Positions 18,830-27,372 of a stretch of 64,000 nucleotides of DNA are shown here, one piece after another. The stretch's first letter is position 1. The number at the start of each line of letters is the position of its first letter. This DNA is from Clostridium saccharoperbutylacetonicum N1-4(HMT) (GTDB taxonomy: Bacteria; Bacillota; Clostridia; Clostridiales; Clostridiaceae): contig NC_020291.1 of assembly GCF_000340885.1 (NCBI RefSeq), forward strand, positions 3,719,001 through 3,783,000, read 5' to 3'. Under the pieces are notes generated by a model, which was not told the DNA's origin, did no database searches, and saw only the letters and a program-made list of their open reading frames with translations. The translations under genes and the position numbers were made by a program.

Positions 18830-19220
18830 TTAAATGTCCTCCTCATTTTTGCAAAAAATCTCATACCTTCTATCAAGTATGTCTTCAAACTTCTTATAAT
18901 CATTCCATTTAAAATCAAATTCACAAGGAATATCATGCAGTTCATTCAAGACAAAATCTATGTAATCATTAATAAACTTTCCACTGGAATAATAATATTC
19001 AGTAAATGCTAATCCTTTATTGTTAAAATCATCACTCCATAGTTTACCATCACAACATATTAAGATAAAATCCCATATGAATACAAGCTCTTTTAATAAC
19101 ACTCTCTCTTTCTTCATCATTTATATCTTTCGGATCTATTTTCTCACTAGAGCAATAAGCTTCCATCGCTCTCACATAATAATTGTCATAACTATCAAAA
19201 GTAGCCATTTCATCCATCAT
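18830..19220 (-). pseudogene. small acidic protein gene, probably frameshifted
   Basis: The intact 3' frame (18830-19120) carries DGKLWSDDFNNKGLAFTEYY through RRYEIFCKNEEDI. The frame beginning at ATG 19220 gives a plausible N-terminus (MMDEMATFDSYDNYYVRAME, then CSSEKIDPKDINDEERESVI) that runs in a different register and stops at TGA near 19048. Joining the two by one indel gives a continuous about 128-residue protein. A sequencing error is the alternative. The family was not recognised. It directly precedes the EF-Tu-domain-like gene. Confidence 0.5.
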
Positions 19221-19383
19221 CCTCTCAAATTATTATAAATATAAAATTAAATCTAATGTTACTCTCATTTAGCCACTTGAAATTTTGAAAATCTGTTTAA
19301 TTCATATTTTACCTCTGAAACATTAATAGATTACTATTATTCTTTCTCTATTCTAAATATTAATTTTTCAAAAATTAATTCAC

Positions 19384-19989
19384 TTACTCAAATGTATCTT
19401 CATTAATAAAATCCATCTCATTGGCAATTAACATTTGTAAATAATCATCAAAACTATCTGCTATCACTTGAATCTCATCAGGATCATGCAAAAATCTTAC
19501 AACCTGTCCGTTAATTCCTTTTTCAGAAGCCGAAAAATCAATAAATAACTGTGATGTACCACCATTATTCATACAATCTGAAAAATGTAACCATTTCATG
19601 TTATCTGCACAATCTATAATTTTTTCATCTATTTCAACATCATCACCAAATTCACGGTTAACATAGCCAGCATAGAAGTCAAATGCCTCATTCTTAGTCT
19701 CTAAAATCTGATTTACTGAAAGTAGATAGTATGGATATTCATTAACATCGGAACCAAGAATGTAAAATGCGATTTTTTCTCCTTCATATTTTCTCCAATA
19801 TGTTCCATCTACGTATTCAAGAAGTTTTACTAAAGAATCAGGAACATTCGGATATTCATCTTTCAATTTCTTAATATCTTCTTTGTTCGCACCATGCATA
19901 ATACTTTCAAAATGATCCCAACTCTTTTTTCCAGAATTATAATAATATGCTTTTTTTAATCTATTTATATATTTTTCAACTATATTCAT
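19384..19989 (-). CDS. SMI1/KNR4 (SUKH) family protein
   Basis: The protein is about 201 residues with the SUKH pattern: ANKEDIKKLKDEYPNVPDSL, VKLLEYVDGTYW, then YILGSDVNEYPYYLLSVNQI and WLHFSDCMNNGG. The last is the glycine-containing GG turn before a strand, as in SMI1 domains. SUKH proteins are commonly immunity proteins of contact-dependent and polymorphic toxin systems (family knowledge), but no toxin is nearby. I use ATG 19989, nine bases after GGAG. The upstream ATG 19998 touches that site. Confidence 0.78.
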   Translation of the reverse strand: MNIVEKYINRLKKAYYYNSGKKSWDHFESIMHGANKEDIKKLKDEYPNVPDSLVKLLEYVDGTYWRKYEGEKIAFYILGSDVNEYPYYLLSVNQILETKNEAFDFYAGYVNREFGDDVEIDEKIIDCADNMKWLHFSDCMNNGGTSQLFIDFSASEKGINGQVVRFLHDPDEIQVIADSFDDYLQMLIANEMDFINEDTFE

Positions 19990-20155
19990 TATATCCATCT
20001 CCAATTCTTATTTATTCTCAAGTACGCACTTAGCAACATTAACCAAGATATTAAGTTAGCAAGTCAATGTTATTGTTAAAATTTTATTCTATATAAAATT
20101 ATACCATAAATACAAATATAGACTAATACTTTTAAAATAATACTTAATTATACAA

Positions 20156-20194
20156 AAAACACAATACTAAAATATATATTTAGTACTGTGTTTT
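20156..20194 (-). terminator. intrinsic terminator after DUF1801 gene
   Basis: A 16-bp stem (AAAACACAATACTAAA with TTTAGTACTGTGTTTT, one wobble) with a short AT loop. It is flanked by A-runs that give a U-tract on the minus strand. It lies about 45 bases past the stop at 20241. Confidence 0.7.
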
Positions 20195-20240
20195 AATAAA
20201 ATAGATAACTTATAATAATTGCCTTTTGTATTGACTTCAA

Positions 20241-20630
20241 TTATTTATTAGATTTCAATTTATCTTTTTTATTTTTTGTATTCTCAGCAACTCTAAACCT
20301 AACTATTTTGCTTATTAATTCATATGGTAATGGCTTTGTTATAGGAAATTGCACTGATCCTTTTGCTGCCTTATATTCTGACAATTCCTGTTTAAATGCT
20401 TCAATTCCACTGGGAGCAGGATAAAATCCTATATGATTTTTATGAGCAGCAAAATATACTAGACTTCCATGAAGAGTAAAAGCAGGCATTCCCCAACTTA
20501 TCTTTTCTTCTGCATCTGGCGCAGCTTCTTTTATAACTTTTCTTAACATTTTAAGCATCTCCTGGATATCGGGAGAAAATTGTAAAATATATTCATCTAT
20601 TGATTGATAAGTAGTTTTATTTTCTTTCAT
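20241..20630 (-). CDS. DUF1801 / YdhG-like protein (frataxin-fold iron chaperone family)
   Basis: The 129-residue protein shows YQSIDEYILQFSPDIQEMLK, then APDAEEKISWGMPAF, HKNHIGFYPAPSGIEAF and KGSVQFPITKPLPYELI. These are the hallmarks of the DUF1801/YdhG family, for which a frataxin-like iron-donor role has been proposed. The lysine-rich tail (NKKDKLKSNK) is probably disordered. The start is ATG 20630 after AAGGGAGT. The 7-codon in-frame extension lacks a site. It is monocistronic with its own terminator. Confidence 0.85.
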   Translation of the reverse strand: MKENKTTYQSIDEYILQFSPDIQEMLKMLRKVIKEAAPDAEEKISWGMPAFTLHGSLVYFAAHKNHIGFYPAPSGIEAFKQELSEYKAAKGSVQFPITKPLPYELISKIVRFRVAENTKNKKDKLKSNK

Positions 20631-20762
20631 TTTTTTACTCCCTTCTAACACCTTATATTAGTTAAATTTCACTACCCAGCTTATCTGATAACACTTTCGT
20701 CTCTTCCTAAAAAATTGTAAACTATCATAAATTATTAATGTATTAAGTAATTGTCTTCAACT

Positions 20763-21056
20763 TTAATTTCTATATATTATTATCACTAATGAAATAATAG
20801 CATTTGGTATTGACAATAGCAGCAAATAATTTACCATTTTCATTTTTTTGTCTCTATCTTCTTTAGTTTCATTCATAAAGTTAGCTCTGTATCTATCACC
20901 ACTAATAAATGTACCATTTAATATACCAGCTATAAAAAAGGAGACAATTACAACAAATCCAGTTATTTTTAACGTTACATTATAATTATTTGATAAAAAA
21001 CCTATTAAATAAGCTGCTAATGCAATAGCTATCCCCATAAAAAATGATGACTTCAA
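20763..21056 (-). CDS. DUF5316 domain small membrane protein
   Basis: A 97-residue protein with three hydrophobic segments (about 6-20, 30-46 and 76-94) and the central loop ISGDRYRANFMNETKEDRDK, which I associate with DUF5316. It is an integral membrane protein of unknown role. The ribosome site GAGGTGGTAAT precedes ATG 21056. Confidence 0.7.
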   Translation of the reverse strand: MKSSFFMGIAIALAAYLIGFLSNNYNVTLKITGFVVIVSFFIAGILNGTFISGDRYRANFMNETKEDRDKKMKMVNYLLLLSIPNAIISLVIIIYRN

Positions 21057-21120
21057 TTATTACCACCTCTCAAACTCTACTAAATAAAACCCATCTTTAT
21101 TTATATTAACCAACAGTAAT

Positions 21121-21636
21121 TTATAAAACCTTCTTAACAGAGAATAGAACATGAGGCATATCAACACCTCTATAATGCTTTATAAACTTATCAATACAAG
21201 TCATTCCATTTCGTATTGCCACATTTTGAGATGCTGTATTAGTATCGCGAATAATAGAATATACTTCTGTAGCATTCAGTTTATCAAAGGCGTATTCTTT
21301 ACAGGCGATTGCAGCCTCACTTGCATATCCATTATGCCAATATTCTTTTTGAAAAAGATACCCAACTTCCATTATCTTGCTATTATTATAATCTTGCATT
21401 GATAACCCACATTGTCCTATCATTTTATCTGTTTCCTTCAAAACAACGGCCCACATACCAAAGCCATATTCTTTATAACGTTTAAATTGTTTGTCAAGCC
21501 AAGCTTGAACTTCATCTAGATTAAATGCGCCTTCATATGCATACATTACATCAGCATCTTGTAAAATTTTACAAAGAGCTAAAAAATCCCCTTGTGTCAT
21601 TTCTCTTAATGTTAATCTTTGAGTCTCTAACACCAT
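21121..21636 (-). CDS. GNAT acetyltransferase, RimJ/RimL type
   Basis: The 171-residue protein begins LETQRLTLREMTQGDF, the classic RimJ/L N-terminus. It has EVGYLFQKEYWHNGYASEAA as motif A and ends with the IIRDTNTASQNVAIRNGM motif B. It probably acetylates a small amine or a protein N-terminus, and the acceptor is unknown. The GGAGGTTATGG ribosome site is close to ATG 21636. It lies upstream of the DUF5316 gene with 64 bases between. Confidence 0.85.
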   Translation of the reverse strand: MVLETQRLTLREMTQGDFLALCKILQDADVMYAYEGAFNLDEVQAWLDKQFKRYKEYGFGMWAVVLKETDKMIGQCGLSMQDYNNSKIMEVGYLFQKEYWHNGYASEAAIACKEYAFDKLNATEVYSIIRDTNTASQNVAIRNGMTCIDKFIKHYRGVDMPHVLFSVKKVL

Positions 21637-21717
21637 CCCATAACCTCCTATAAGAAAACTTATCCAAAATAGCTAAGAGAACCCTCATCAATTGAATATT
21701 CTTCCTAACTATTCAAA

Positions 21718-22128
21718 TTAAATTATTATACCTTCAAAATGATCCATTTCATGTTGAATTATTTGTGCTGTAAATCCATTAAAAACTTGCTTTTTCTTAT
21801 TAAAATTTCTATCAAAATATTCAACTTCTATCATTTCATATCTTTTTGTTTTTCTAAAGCCAATTAAAGATAAACAACTTTCTTCTGTTTCATAAGGCTT
21901 TTCCTTTTTTAATATTACTGGATTTATCATAGGCACAATAAAGCTACCTACAGTAAATACCAATATACGCTTTTTTACTCCAATCATATTACCAGCTAAA
22001 CCAACACAATGCTCTAAGTTTGCACTTAACGTATCAACCAAATCATCAACTACTGCTATATCATTTTTAGTAGCTTTTTCTGATTTTCGTCCTAAGAACA
22101 ATATATCTTTTACAATTGGTTTTATCAT
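21718..22128 (-). CDS. def: divergent peptide deformylase
   Basis: A 136-residue peptide deformylase fold. The metal site is present: Cys85 in ESCLS, and His126/His130 with catalytic Glu127 in QHEMDH. The first motif reads GLAGNMIG (43-50), where canonical enzymes have GLAANQIG or similar. The conserved Gln is therefore Met here, and EGCLS is ESCLS. Normal enzymes remove the formyl group from nascent Met, and this one may be impaired or specialised. It is likely an accessory copy, as the housekeeping def is normally elsewhere next to fmt. The product ends six residues after the metal motif, rather short for the family. Confidence 0.8.
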   Translation of the reverse strand: MIKPIVKDILFLGRKSEKATKNDIAVVDDLVDTLSANLEHCVGLAGNMIGVKKRILVFTVGSFIVPMINPVILKKEKPYETEESCLSLIGFRKTKRYEMIEVEYFDRNFNKKKQVFNGFTAQIIQHEMDHFEGIII

Positions 22129-22181
22129 TATTTCTCCCTCTTTTCCCAGTTATATTTTTTTATTGAAAATACGCTTTTAAG

Positions 22182-22964
22182 TTATGGTTTTCTTGCAAGT
22201 TGTAAATCTATTGTATCATATATAGTAATAATACCACCGTTATCATTGATCACCTCTTCTATTTCACCAAAGAATTTCCTTCTTGTCTTTTCTTCAATAG
22301 CAATGTGATCTGAATAAGTTCCTAATAATAATGTGTACTCCTTAGCAGTAAAATTTCTTGTTCTATGATAAAGCCTATAACTTATATCTATAAAACCATA
22401 TTTAAAAGCTATGTTTGCTATATTTTGGGCATTTTCCTCACTATATTCTTCCCCACCTAATGCCCCTGGCATATACTTTGCATATATTTTTTCAAATTCA
22501 ATATTTATGTTATTTCGTATCTTATCCTTAAATGGGTGATTAGCAAATCGTGCAAAAATACCACCACTTTTCAGCATATCAAATACTTTTGTATACCCTA
22601 TCTCTTCAGGAATCCAGTGAAAGGCTGTAGCCGAATATATGATATCAAAGGAATTAGAAGGATACTCAAACTCTTGAAATGCTAAATTTTCAACCTTGAA
22701 ATTTTCATAATCTTTAAATTTATAACGTGAGAACTCTGCTAACTTGTCACCTAATTCAATAGCAGTTAATTTGCAACCTGTTTCAATTATTGGCAATGTT
22801 GCTTGACCAGTTCCTATTCCAACCTCCAACACATTGCTTGATGAATTTATTTCTTTTGCATCAAAAATATCATCATATAACGCTTTGACATAAGTAGGAC
22901 GCCACTTATCATATTCAATACATACTAAATTAAATGTGTTTCCCAACCCTTTAATTACTGACAT
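22182..22964 (-). CDS. class I SAM-dependent methyltransferase
   Basis: The 260-residue protein has motif I NVLEVGIGTGQATLPIIETG near residues 44-63, acidic motif II TAIELGDKLAEF, then DIIYSATAFHWI and a post-IV segment MLKSGGIFARFANHPF. It resembles UbiE/Methyltransf_11-type enzymes that act on small molecules. GGGAGGGTTAAAAT precedes ATG 22964. The acceptor is unknown. Confidence 0.85.
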   Translation of the reverse strand: MSVIKGLGNTFNLVCIEYDKWRPTYVKALYDDIFDAKEINSSSNVLEVGIGTGQATLPIIETGCKLTAIELGDKLAEFSRYKFKDYENFKVENLAFQEFEYPSNSFDIIYSATAFHWIPEEIGYTKVFDMLKSGGIFARFANHPFKDKIRNNINIEFEKIYAKYMPGALGGEEYSEENAQNIANIAFKYGFIDISYRLYHRTRNFTAKEYTLLLGTYSDHIAIEEKTRRKFFGEIEEVINDNGGIITIYDTIDLQLARKP

Positions 22965-22994
22965 ATTTTAACCCTCCCATAAGTTAATTCTTTT

Positions 22995-23783
22995 TTAATG
23001 ATATTTTTTTATCAAATCATGGTATAGCTGTTCTGTATTTTTGCTGTTACGTAAACTTATATATACAGCTTCCTTATTAGTTCTTTCAATCTCTATTGTA
23101 GGAGCTGACTTTGATTTCACAAAGAGTAAAATTTCGCCAAGGTGATCTGCTTTAAAATTTCCTTTTAATGTTCCTCCAATACCGTCATAACCATTTGTCT
23201 TTTTAACAGTACCAATTTCACTCATGCTTTTTTCTATAAGAGATATTTTAGAAATTTCTGAGAAGTCAATGTTTAATCCATACATAGCTTTTATTTGTAT
23301 TTGGTTATCAAGTATACTTATGTCAGGATCTTTTTCCCCATAATAAAATAATGGAACTAATGAAATAACAATTATTGCAGTAATTGAAATTATTGCAATA
23401 ATAACTGCTTTTGGTGTCTTGGCTGTTGACTCATCAGTCCTGTAAATAACCGCTGTACTTTTGTATTTGTAATAAATACGATTATATGCAACGATTAATA
23501 CCACAGTTCCTGGGACACATAAAATAATTAATAAAATAACACCTGTTATAATGCTAAAAAGTGACAATATACCTGTCACAATCATACAAATGGTATAAAT
23601 TGTCCACATCAAACCATTTGCCCGGTTATATGATGGTATATCTGTTATCTCTTCAGGCCTTACTGTAGTTCCTGACCAAAAGTGCATTGGATCTTTCCGT
23701 TTGAACGCCCAAAGAGCTATTACTCCAAAAATCAATGAACACAAACAACATATAGCTGCAAATATTATATTTCCAAAAGCCAT
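22995..23783 (-). CDS. membrane protein with SdpI-like N-terminus and PH-like C-terminal domain
   Basis: Four hydrophobic segments (about 8-27, 58-78, 80-101 and 132-152) surround WAFKRKDPMHFWSGTTV and IPSYNRANGLMWTIY. A soluble C-terminal domain follows from about 165 (ISILDNQIQIKAMYGLNIDF, GTLKGNFKADHLGEILLFV, EAVYISLRNSKNTEQLYHDL), resembling a bacterial PH domain. It is probably a membrane sensor or immunity-like protein, with unknown function. Its last 30 codons have a second copy fused to another gene piece at 26.5 kb. Confidence 0.7.
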   Translation of the reverse strand: MAFGNIIFAAICCLCSLIFGVIALWAFKRKDPMHFWSGTTVRPEEITDIPSYNRANGLMWTIYTICMIVTGILSLFSIITGVILLIILCVPGTVVLIVAYNRIYYKYKSTAVIYRTDESTAKTPKAVIIAIISITAIIVISLVPLFYYGEKDPDISILDNQIQIKAMYGLNIDFSEISKISLIEKSMSEIGTVKKTNGYDGIGGTLKGNFKADHLGEILLFVKSKSAPTIEIERTNKEAVYISLRNSKNTEQLYHDLIKKYH

Positions 23784-23853
23784 TGCTCTTTCCTCCTTAA
23801 CATATTTCTAAAACAAATCAGCAAGGATTAATACACTCACTCTGAAGTGAAGA

Positions 23854-24489
23854 TTACTCTATCTTAACTGGTGGCTTCCATAATGGCACATCCACAAATG
23901 TAGTTTCTTTAATATTGGGAAGAATATCATAAATAGAACATTTCATTTGTTCTTCAAAATACTCTTTTATTTCAAAAGTTGCATTCCAACGTTCCACTGT
24001 AAATGAAAAGGTGCCATAACGTCTTGTAGTACTAACAAATCGCTTTTCTAACATACAAAAACCTTGAGTATCTGCCAGTGAATCGCAAAGAATCAACAGC
24101 CTATCGTAGTCATCATAAATCACTTCATTAATATAAGTTCTTACAAATTCACTTTCTTCATCATTCATATCATTTTTACCTATTTCTTTATTAAAATCAG
24201 GAACTGGGAATGAATGTGTCAAACAAATCCGTGCCACTTCATCCCAGCCTTTTTTAAGCATAAATTTATATCCTTCAATCGCATGCCTTCTTGCTACTAT
24301 GCCACATCTCCTACCAATATCATGAAGAATTCCTAGCACATATGCTTTTTCTGGGTTAAGATTACCACATTTTTCAGCAATTATTTGTGCTGCCAATCCT
24401 ACATTAATAGAGTGTTCCGTCCAAGGCCCCGGGTTTAATTCTCCTGCTAACTCTAATTCTTTTTCAGCTATTTCTCTATTTGGAAACAT
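23854..24489 (-). CDS. HD domain phosphohydrolase
   Basis: A 211-residue HD-superfamily protein with ligands His26 (EHSINVGLAAQII), His56-Asp57 (GILHDIGRRCG), a following histidine in RRHAIEGYKFML, HSFPVPD, and a late Asp in LLILCDSLADTQG. It is probably a metal-dependent phosphohydrolase of nucleotides or a related phosphoester. It is encoded 14 bases downstream of the TIM-barrel gene at 24.5-25.3 kb and likely cotranscribed with it. Confidence 0.85.
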   Translation of the reverse strand: MFPNREIAEKELELAGELNPGPWTEHSINVGLAAQIIAEKCGNLNPEKAYVLGILHDIGRRCGIVARRHAIEGYKFMLKKGWDEVARICLTHSFPVPDFNKEIGKNDMNDEESEFVRTYINEVIYDDYDRLLILCDSLADTQGFCMLEKRFVSTTRRYGTFSFTVERWNATFEIKEYFEEQMKCSIYDILPNIKETTFVDVPLWKPPVKIE

Positions 24490-24503
24490 ATTATCCTCCT
24501 ACA

Positions 24504-25286
24504 TCAATAATAAAATCGTAATGCTTCTAATCTTTTTGCTCGCTCAAAGGCTGCTTTTAAAAATTCCTCTGCTGATAAATCCTTATAATCCCAATTCATG
24601 GCCTCGATGGCAGTTGGACCTGAATAATTTGTTTCTGCAATTTTTTTCATTGCATTAGTCCAATCAATTGTGCCATCAAAAGGCAATCTATGTGTTGCTT
24701 TTTCATAATTATCATGCAAATGTAGTGCCATCAAACGAGAACCATACATTGCTAATAAATCATTGTCTGAACAATACCTGTTATGATGAGCACAATCATA
24801 ACAAAACCCAATACGAGGTGAATCTACTTGCTCCAATACATATGACAAATTAGAGAAATTTCTTAAATTCTCCATCGCAATATTAACACCAAATTTTTCA
24901 GCTTTCTCAGCAATTCTCTTTATCCTATCAATCCCTACTTCATTATACAGATGATTATCATTAGGTAAGTGCACCACCATAGTTGGAATTTCAAATTCTG
25001 CACAATCTGAAATGCATTGCAAATAGCAAGCCATAATATCTTCGCCGTCAAGATTGTCAAGCCAAAGATTATTTTCCCCATAAACTGGTGCATGGATATT
25101 TTCTATAAAAAGCCCTGCTTCTCGCACTATAAGAGGTCCATTACGGTAATCACCTACACCAAAGCAATCACGTCCAAAGCCATCACTCCACCATAATAAA
25201 ATCCCATCAAATCCAGCATCTTTTATCAAACGATAACGTTCCATTTTCGTCAGTTCATAGCCAAACCAATCATAAATAGTAATCAT
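24504..25286 (-). CDS. sugar phosphate isomerase/epimerase (xylose isomerase-like TIM barrel)
   Basis: The protein is about 260 residues with the AP_endonuc_2/xylose isomerase-like pattern: GFDGILLWWSDG, PTMVVHLPND, NIAMENLRN with the metal-binding Glu, IGFCYDCAHHNRYC, LMALHLHDN, and PTAIEAMNWDY. These match the metal ligands (Glu, Asp, His, Glu) of the family. Substrate unknown. The start ATG 25286 follows AGAAGGAAG. The ten-codon longer frame was rejected. It is the first gene of a pair with the HD hydrolase. Confidence 0.85.
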   Translation of the reverse strand: MITIYDWFGYELTKMERYRLIKDAGFDGILLWWSDGFGRDCFGVGDYRNGPLIVREAGLFIENIHAPVYGENNLWLDNLDGEDIMACYLQCISDCAEFEIPTMVVHLPNDNHLYNEVGIDRIKRIAEKAEKFGVNIAMENLRNFSNLSYVLEQVDSPRIGFCYDCAHHNRYCSDNDLLAMYGSRLMALHLHDNYEKATHRLPFDGTIDWTNAMKKIAETNYSGPTAIEAMNWDYKDLSAEEFLKAAFERAKRLEALRFYY

Positions 25287-25357
25287 AATATACTTCCTTC
25301 TCTCTTTTGCTATCATAGATTTTATCCATAGAAACTATCTATTCAAATAATCTCACT

Positions 25358-25618
25358 TTAATTTTTTATATTGTGAGCTGTAATAATTGTATAACTATAA
25401 GCATTTACTGTTATTTCACAATCATCTATGTTTATATACCAATTCTTTCCTCTTCTAGTTATCAAGGCATTTTGATTTTCTATTTTTTCTCTACACCAAC
25501 TAATAACATCATCCACGTCTAAAGAAAGATTTTTCTTAATTCTAACTACTCCTAAATCTGTTGTATGCAACTTATCTAAGTTAGAAATCAGTTCAATTCT
25601 ATCATCCATTTTCGTCAC
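25358..25618 (-). CDS. DUF3781 domain-containing protein
   Basis: A small protein of about 86 residues: NLDKLHTTDLGVVRIKKNL, DVDDVISWCREKI, then RRGKNWYINIDDCEITVNAY and SYTIITAH. These match the DUF3781 family as I know it. Function unknown. GTG 25618 lies 7 bases after AAGGCGG. ATG 25609 is the alternative start. Confidence 0.78.
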   Translation of the reverse strand: MTKMDDRIELISNLDKLHTTDLGVVRIKKNLSLDVDDVISWCREKIENQNALITRRGKNWYINIDDCEITVNAYSYTIITAHNIKN

Positions 25619-25653
25619 TATATATCCGCCTTTCAAATTATAATTTATACACC

Positions 25654-25696
25654 TATAAAAAGAGCAGCTATGCACTTATAAAAAGAGTGGCTATGC
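25654..25696. repeat. two 20-bp tandem repeats
   Basis: TATAAAAAGAG(CA/TG)GCTATGC occurs at 25654-25673 and again at 25677-25696, a 23-bp period with two differences. It sits in the spacer upstream of the DUF3781 gene. Role unknown. It could be a slippage product or a binding site pair. Confidence 0.55.
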
Positions 25697-25817
25697 CACA
25701 ATAAGGAACTTTACTGCAATACGGAACTTTTTACTCATATCTATTAATTCTTAACTGATCAGAAAATATAACCTATACATTTACTTATTAAATCACCTGG
25801 TCAGATTGAAATTTCAT

Positions 25818-26513
25818 TCAATCATCTATAATCATATTGATAAGAATTTCAATATGTATCTGCATTGTATCCAAACACTCTACTGGTGTTTGGACACCTT
25901 TGAACAATAATGGTAATTCGGTACAACCTAAAACAATTGCTTGTATTCTATCTTCAGCTTTCATTCTCTGGACAATCTTCAAAAATGCTGATAAAGTTTC
26001 TTCTTTGACAATACCAAACTCCAATTCTTGTGAAATCTTTTGATTAACAATATCCATTTCTTCATCAGATGGAGTTATCACTTCTATATGATTTTTAGTA
26101 AACGGCTTTTTAAAAAAGTCCCCTTTCATAGTAAAGATAGTTCCAAGCAATCCCACCTTATATATATTACGTCGTTTTGCTTCGTTACAAGTAGCGTCAA
26201 TAATGCTGACAAGTGGGATATTTGAGCGATTCTTAAGCTCATCAAAAACAATGTGCGGAGTATTAGCGGATAAAGCTATAAAATCTACACCACTGGATTG
26301 CAAATTATTGATAGCTACCATTAAATAATTTATAAGTGCTTCATATTGTTTTAGTTCGCACATTTTAAGGATATCAAAAACATTAACACTTTCAATAGTC
26401 ATATTAGGAAAAAAATTTTTTCCTACTTTATTTTGCACTCCATATACAATATCATGATAGTATGGAATTGTAGACTCCGGTCCCATTCCACCAACTAGGC
26501 CTAACTTTTTCAT
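25818..26513 (-). CDS. aspartate/glutamate racemase family protein
   Basis: The 231-residue protein starts KKLGLVGGMGPESTIPYYHD, a racemase-family N-terminus, and has IQAIVLGCTELPLLF with catalytic-type Cys197. The partner position, usually Cys in CNTxH, is Ala83 in ALSANTPHIVF, so one acid/base residue is missing. That points to one-sided chemistry, epimerase variants or loss of racemase activity. ATG 26513 follows GGGAG by 8 bases, preferred over GTG 26522. The gene is followed directly on the minus strand by spacer DNA with the 23-bp tandem repeat. Confidence 0.82.
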   Translation of the reverse strand: MKKLGLVGGMGPESTIPYYHDIVYGVQNKVGKNFFPNMTIESVNVFDILKMCELKQYEALINYLMVAINNLQSSGVDFIALSANTPHIVFDELKNRSNIPLVSIIDATCNEAKRRNIYKVGLLGTIFTMKGDFFKKPFTKNHIEVITPSDEEMDIVNQKISQELEFGIVKEETLSAFLKIVQRMKAEDRIQAIVLGCTELPLLFKGVQTPVECLDTMQIHIEILINMIIDD

Positions 26514-26525
26514 ATTAACCACTCC

Positions 26526-26813
26526 CTAAAGCTTACATTTTATATTTTTTATCAATTCACGATATAGTTGCTCTGTACTTTTGCTCTTGCGTAAACTTAT
26601 ATATACATCTTTCTTATCAATTTTTCCAATATCCAAATTAACAATTTTCTTTAGTGAATTTATTTCTGCCTCTTTATCTAGTACAAATTGTTCATCGGCA
26701 ATTCTCAATACACCACCTTCTGAAACCAACAGATCTCCACTTATTAAAGTTTTCATTGATTCGATAAAAATAGAAATATGTCCTGGCATATGCCTTGTTG
26801 CTTCGGAAACCAT
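26526..26813 (-). pseudogene. chimeric remnant: metallo-beta-lactamase fragment fused to PH-domain tail
   Basis: Residues 1 to about 65 (RHMPGHISIFIESMKTLISG, DLLVSEGGVL, EINSLKKIVNLDIGKI) look like the second half of a metallo-beta-lactamase-fold hydrolase, including the PGH and SGD motifs but lacking the HxHxDH part. From KDVYISLRKSKSTEQLYREL onward it matches the last 25 residues of the membrane PH protein at 23.0 kb (EAVYISLRNSKNTEQLYHDL). The reading frame begins right behind the stop of the GNAT gene upstream. A functional product is unlikely. Confidence 0.7.
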
Positions 26814-26820
26814 TCACATT

Positions 26821-27351
26821 TTATTGTTGCGAAAATTCAGATTTCAAAATAGCATATTCATATGTATCTTTCCATATAGGGTTACATTCTTCATCTTTAA
26901 AGAAGTATATATTTTGAAGCAACGTTCCTTCTCTTCTCATACCAACTCGTTCTAATAATTTCCACGAATTTGGATTCTTTGGATCACACATGGCAATAAT
27001 CCTTCTAGTATCAAGGTTATCAAATGCATATTTCATAAGTGCAAAAATACTTTCAGTTGCATATCCATTTCCCCAGTACTTTTCATTGAAAATATACCCT
27101 ATTTCCCAAGTTTCAAATTCTCCTTTAGCAAAGTAGATATTCCCTATTACTTTTCCGTTTTTTAAACATACAGCAAGAAATTTTTCATCACTTACACGCC
27201 TTTTTGCCTCCATATATGCCTCATGTTTTGTAAATGGTTTATATGGTTCAAATTCTAGCACTTTAGGATTGGAAAAGTACTCATATAAATCCTCTCCATC
27301 ATTTTCTAAAAATCTACGTATTATAAGCCTTTCTGTTCTTAATTCTTCCAT
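26821..27351 (-). CDS. GNAT acetyltransferase, RimJ/RimL type
   Basis: The 176-residue protein begins LRTERLIIRRFLENDGEDLY. It has EIGYIFNEKYWGNGYATESI (acetyl-CoA motif A) and AMCDPKNPNSWKLLERVGMR, typical of the RimJ/L group. A paralogue of the same subfamily lies at 37.4-37.9 kb. Its 3' end (TYEYAILKSEF region) has a diverged duplicate inside the chimera at 30.8 kb. The acceptor substrate is unknown. Confidence 0.87.
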   Translation of the reverse strand: MEELRTERLIIRRFLENDGEDLYEYFSNPKVLEFEPYKPFTKHEAYMEAKRRVSDEKFLAVCLKNGKVIGNIYFAKGEFETWEIGYIFNEKYWGNGYATESIFALMKYAFDNLDTRRIIAMCDPKNPNSWKLLERVGMRREGTLLQNIYFFKDEECNPIWKDTYEYAILKSEFSQQ

Positions 27352-27372
27352 ATAAACTCCCCCAGTTAATTT

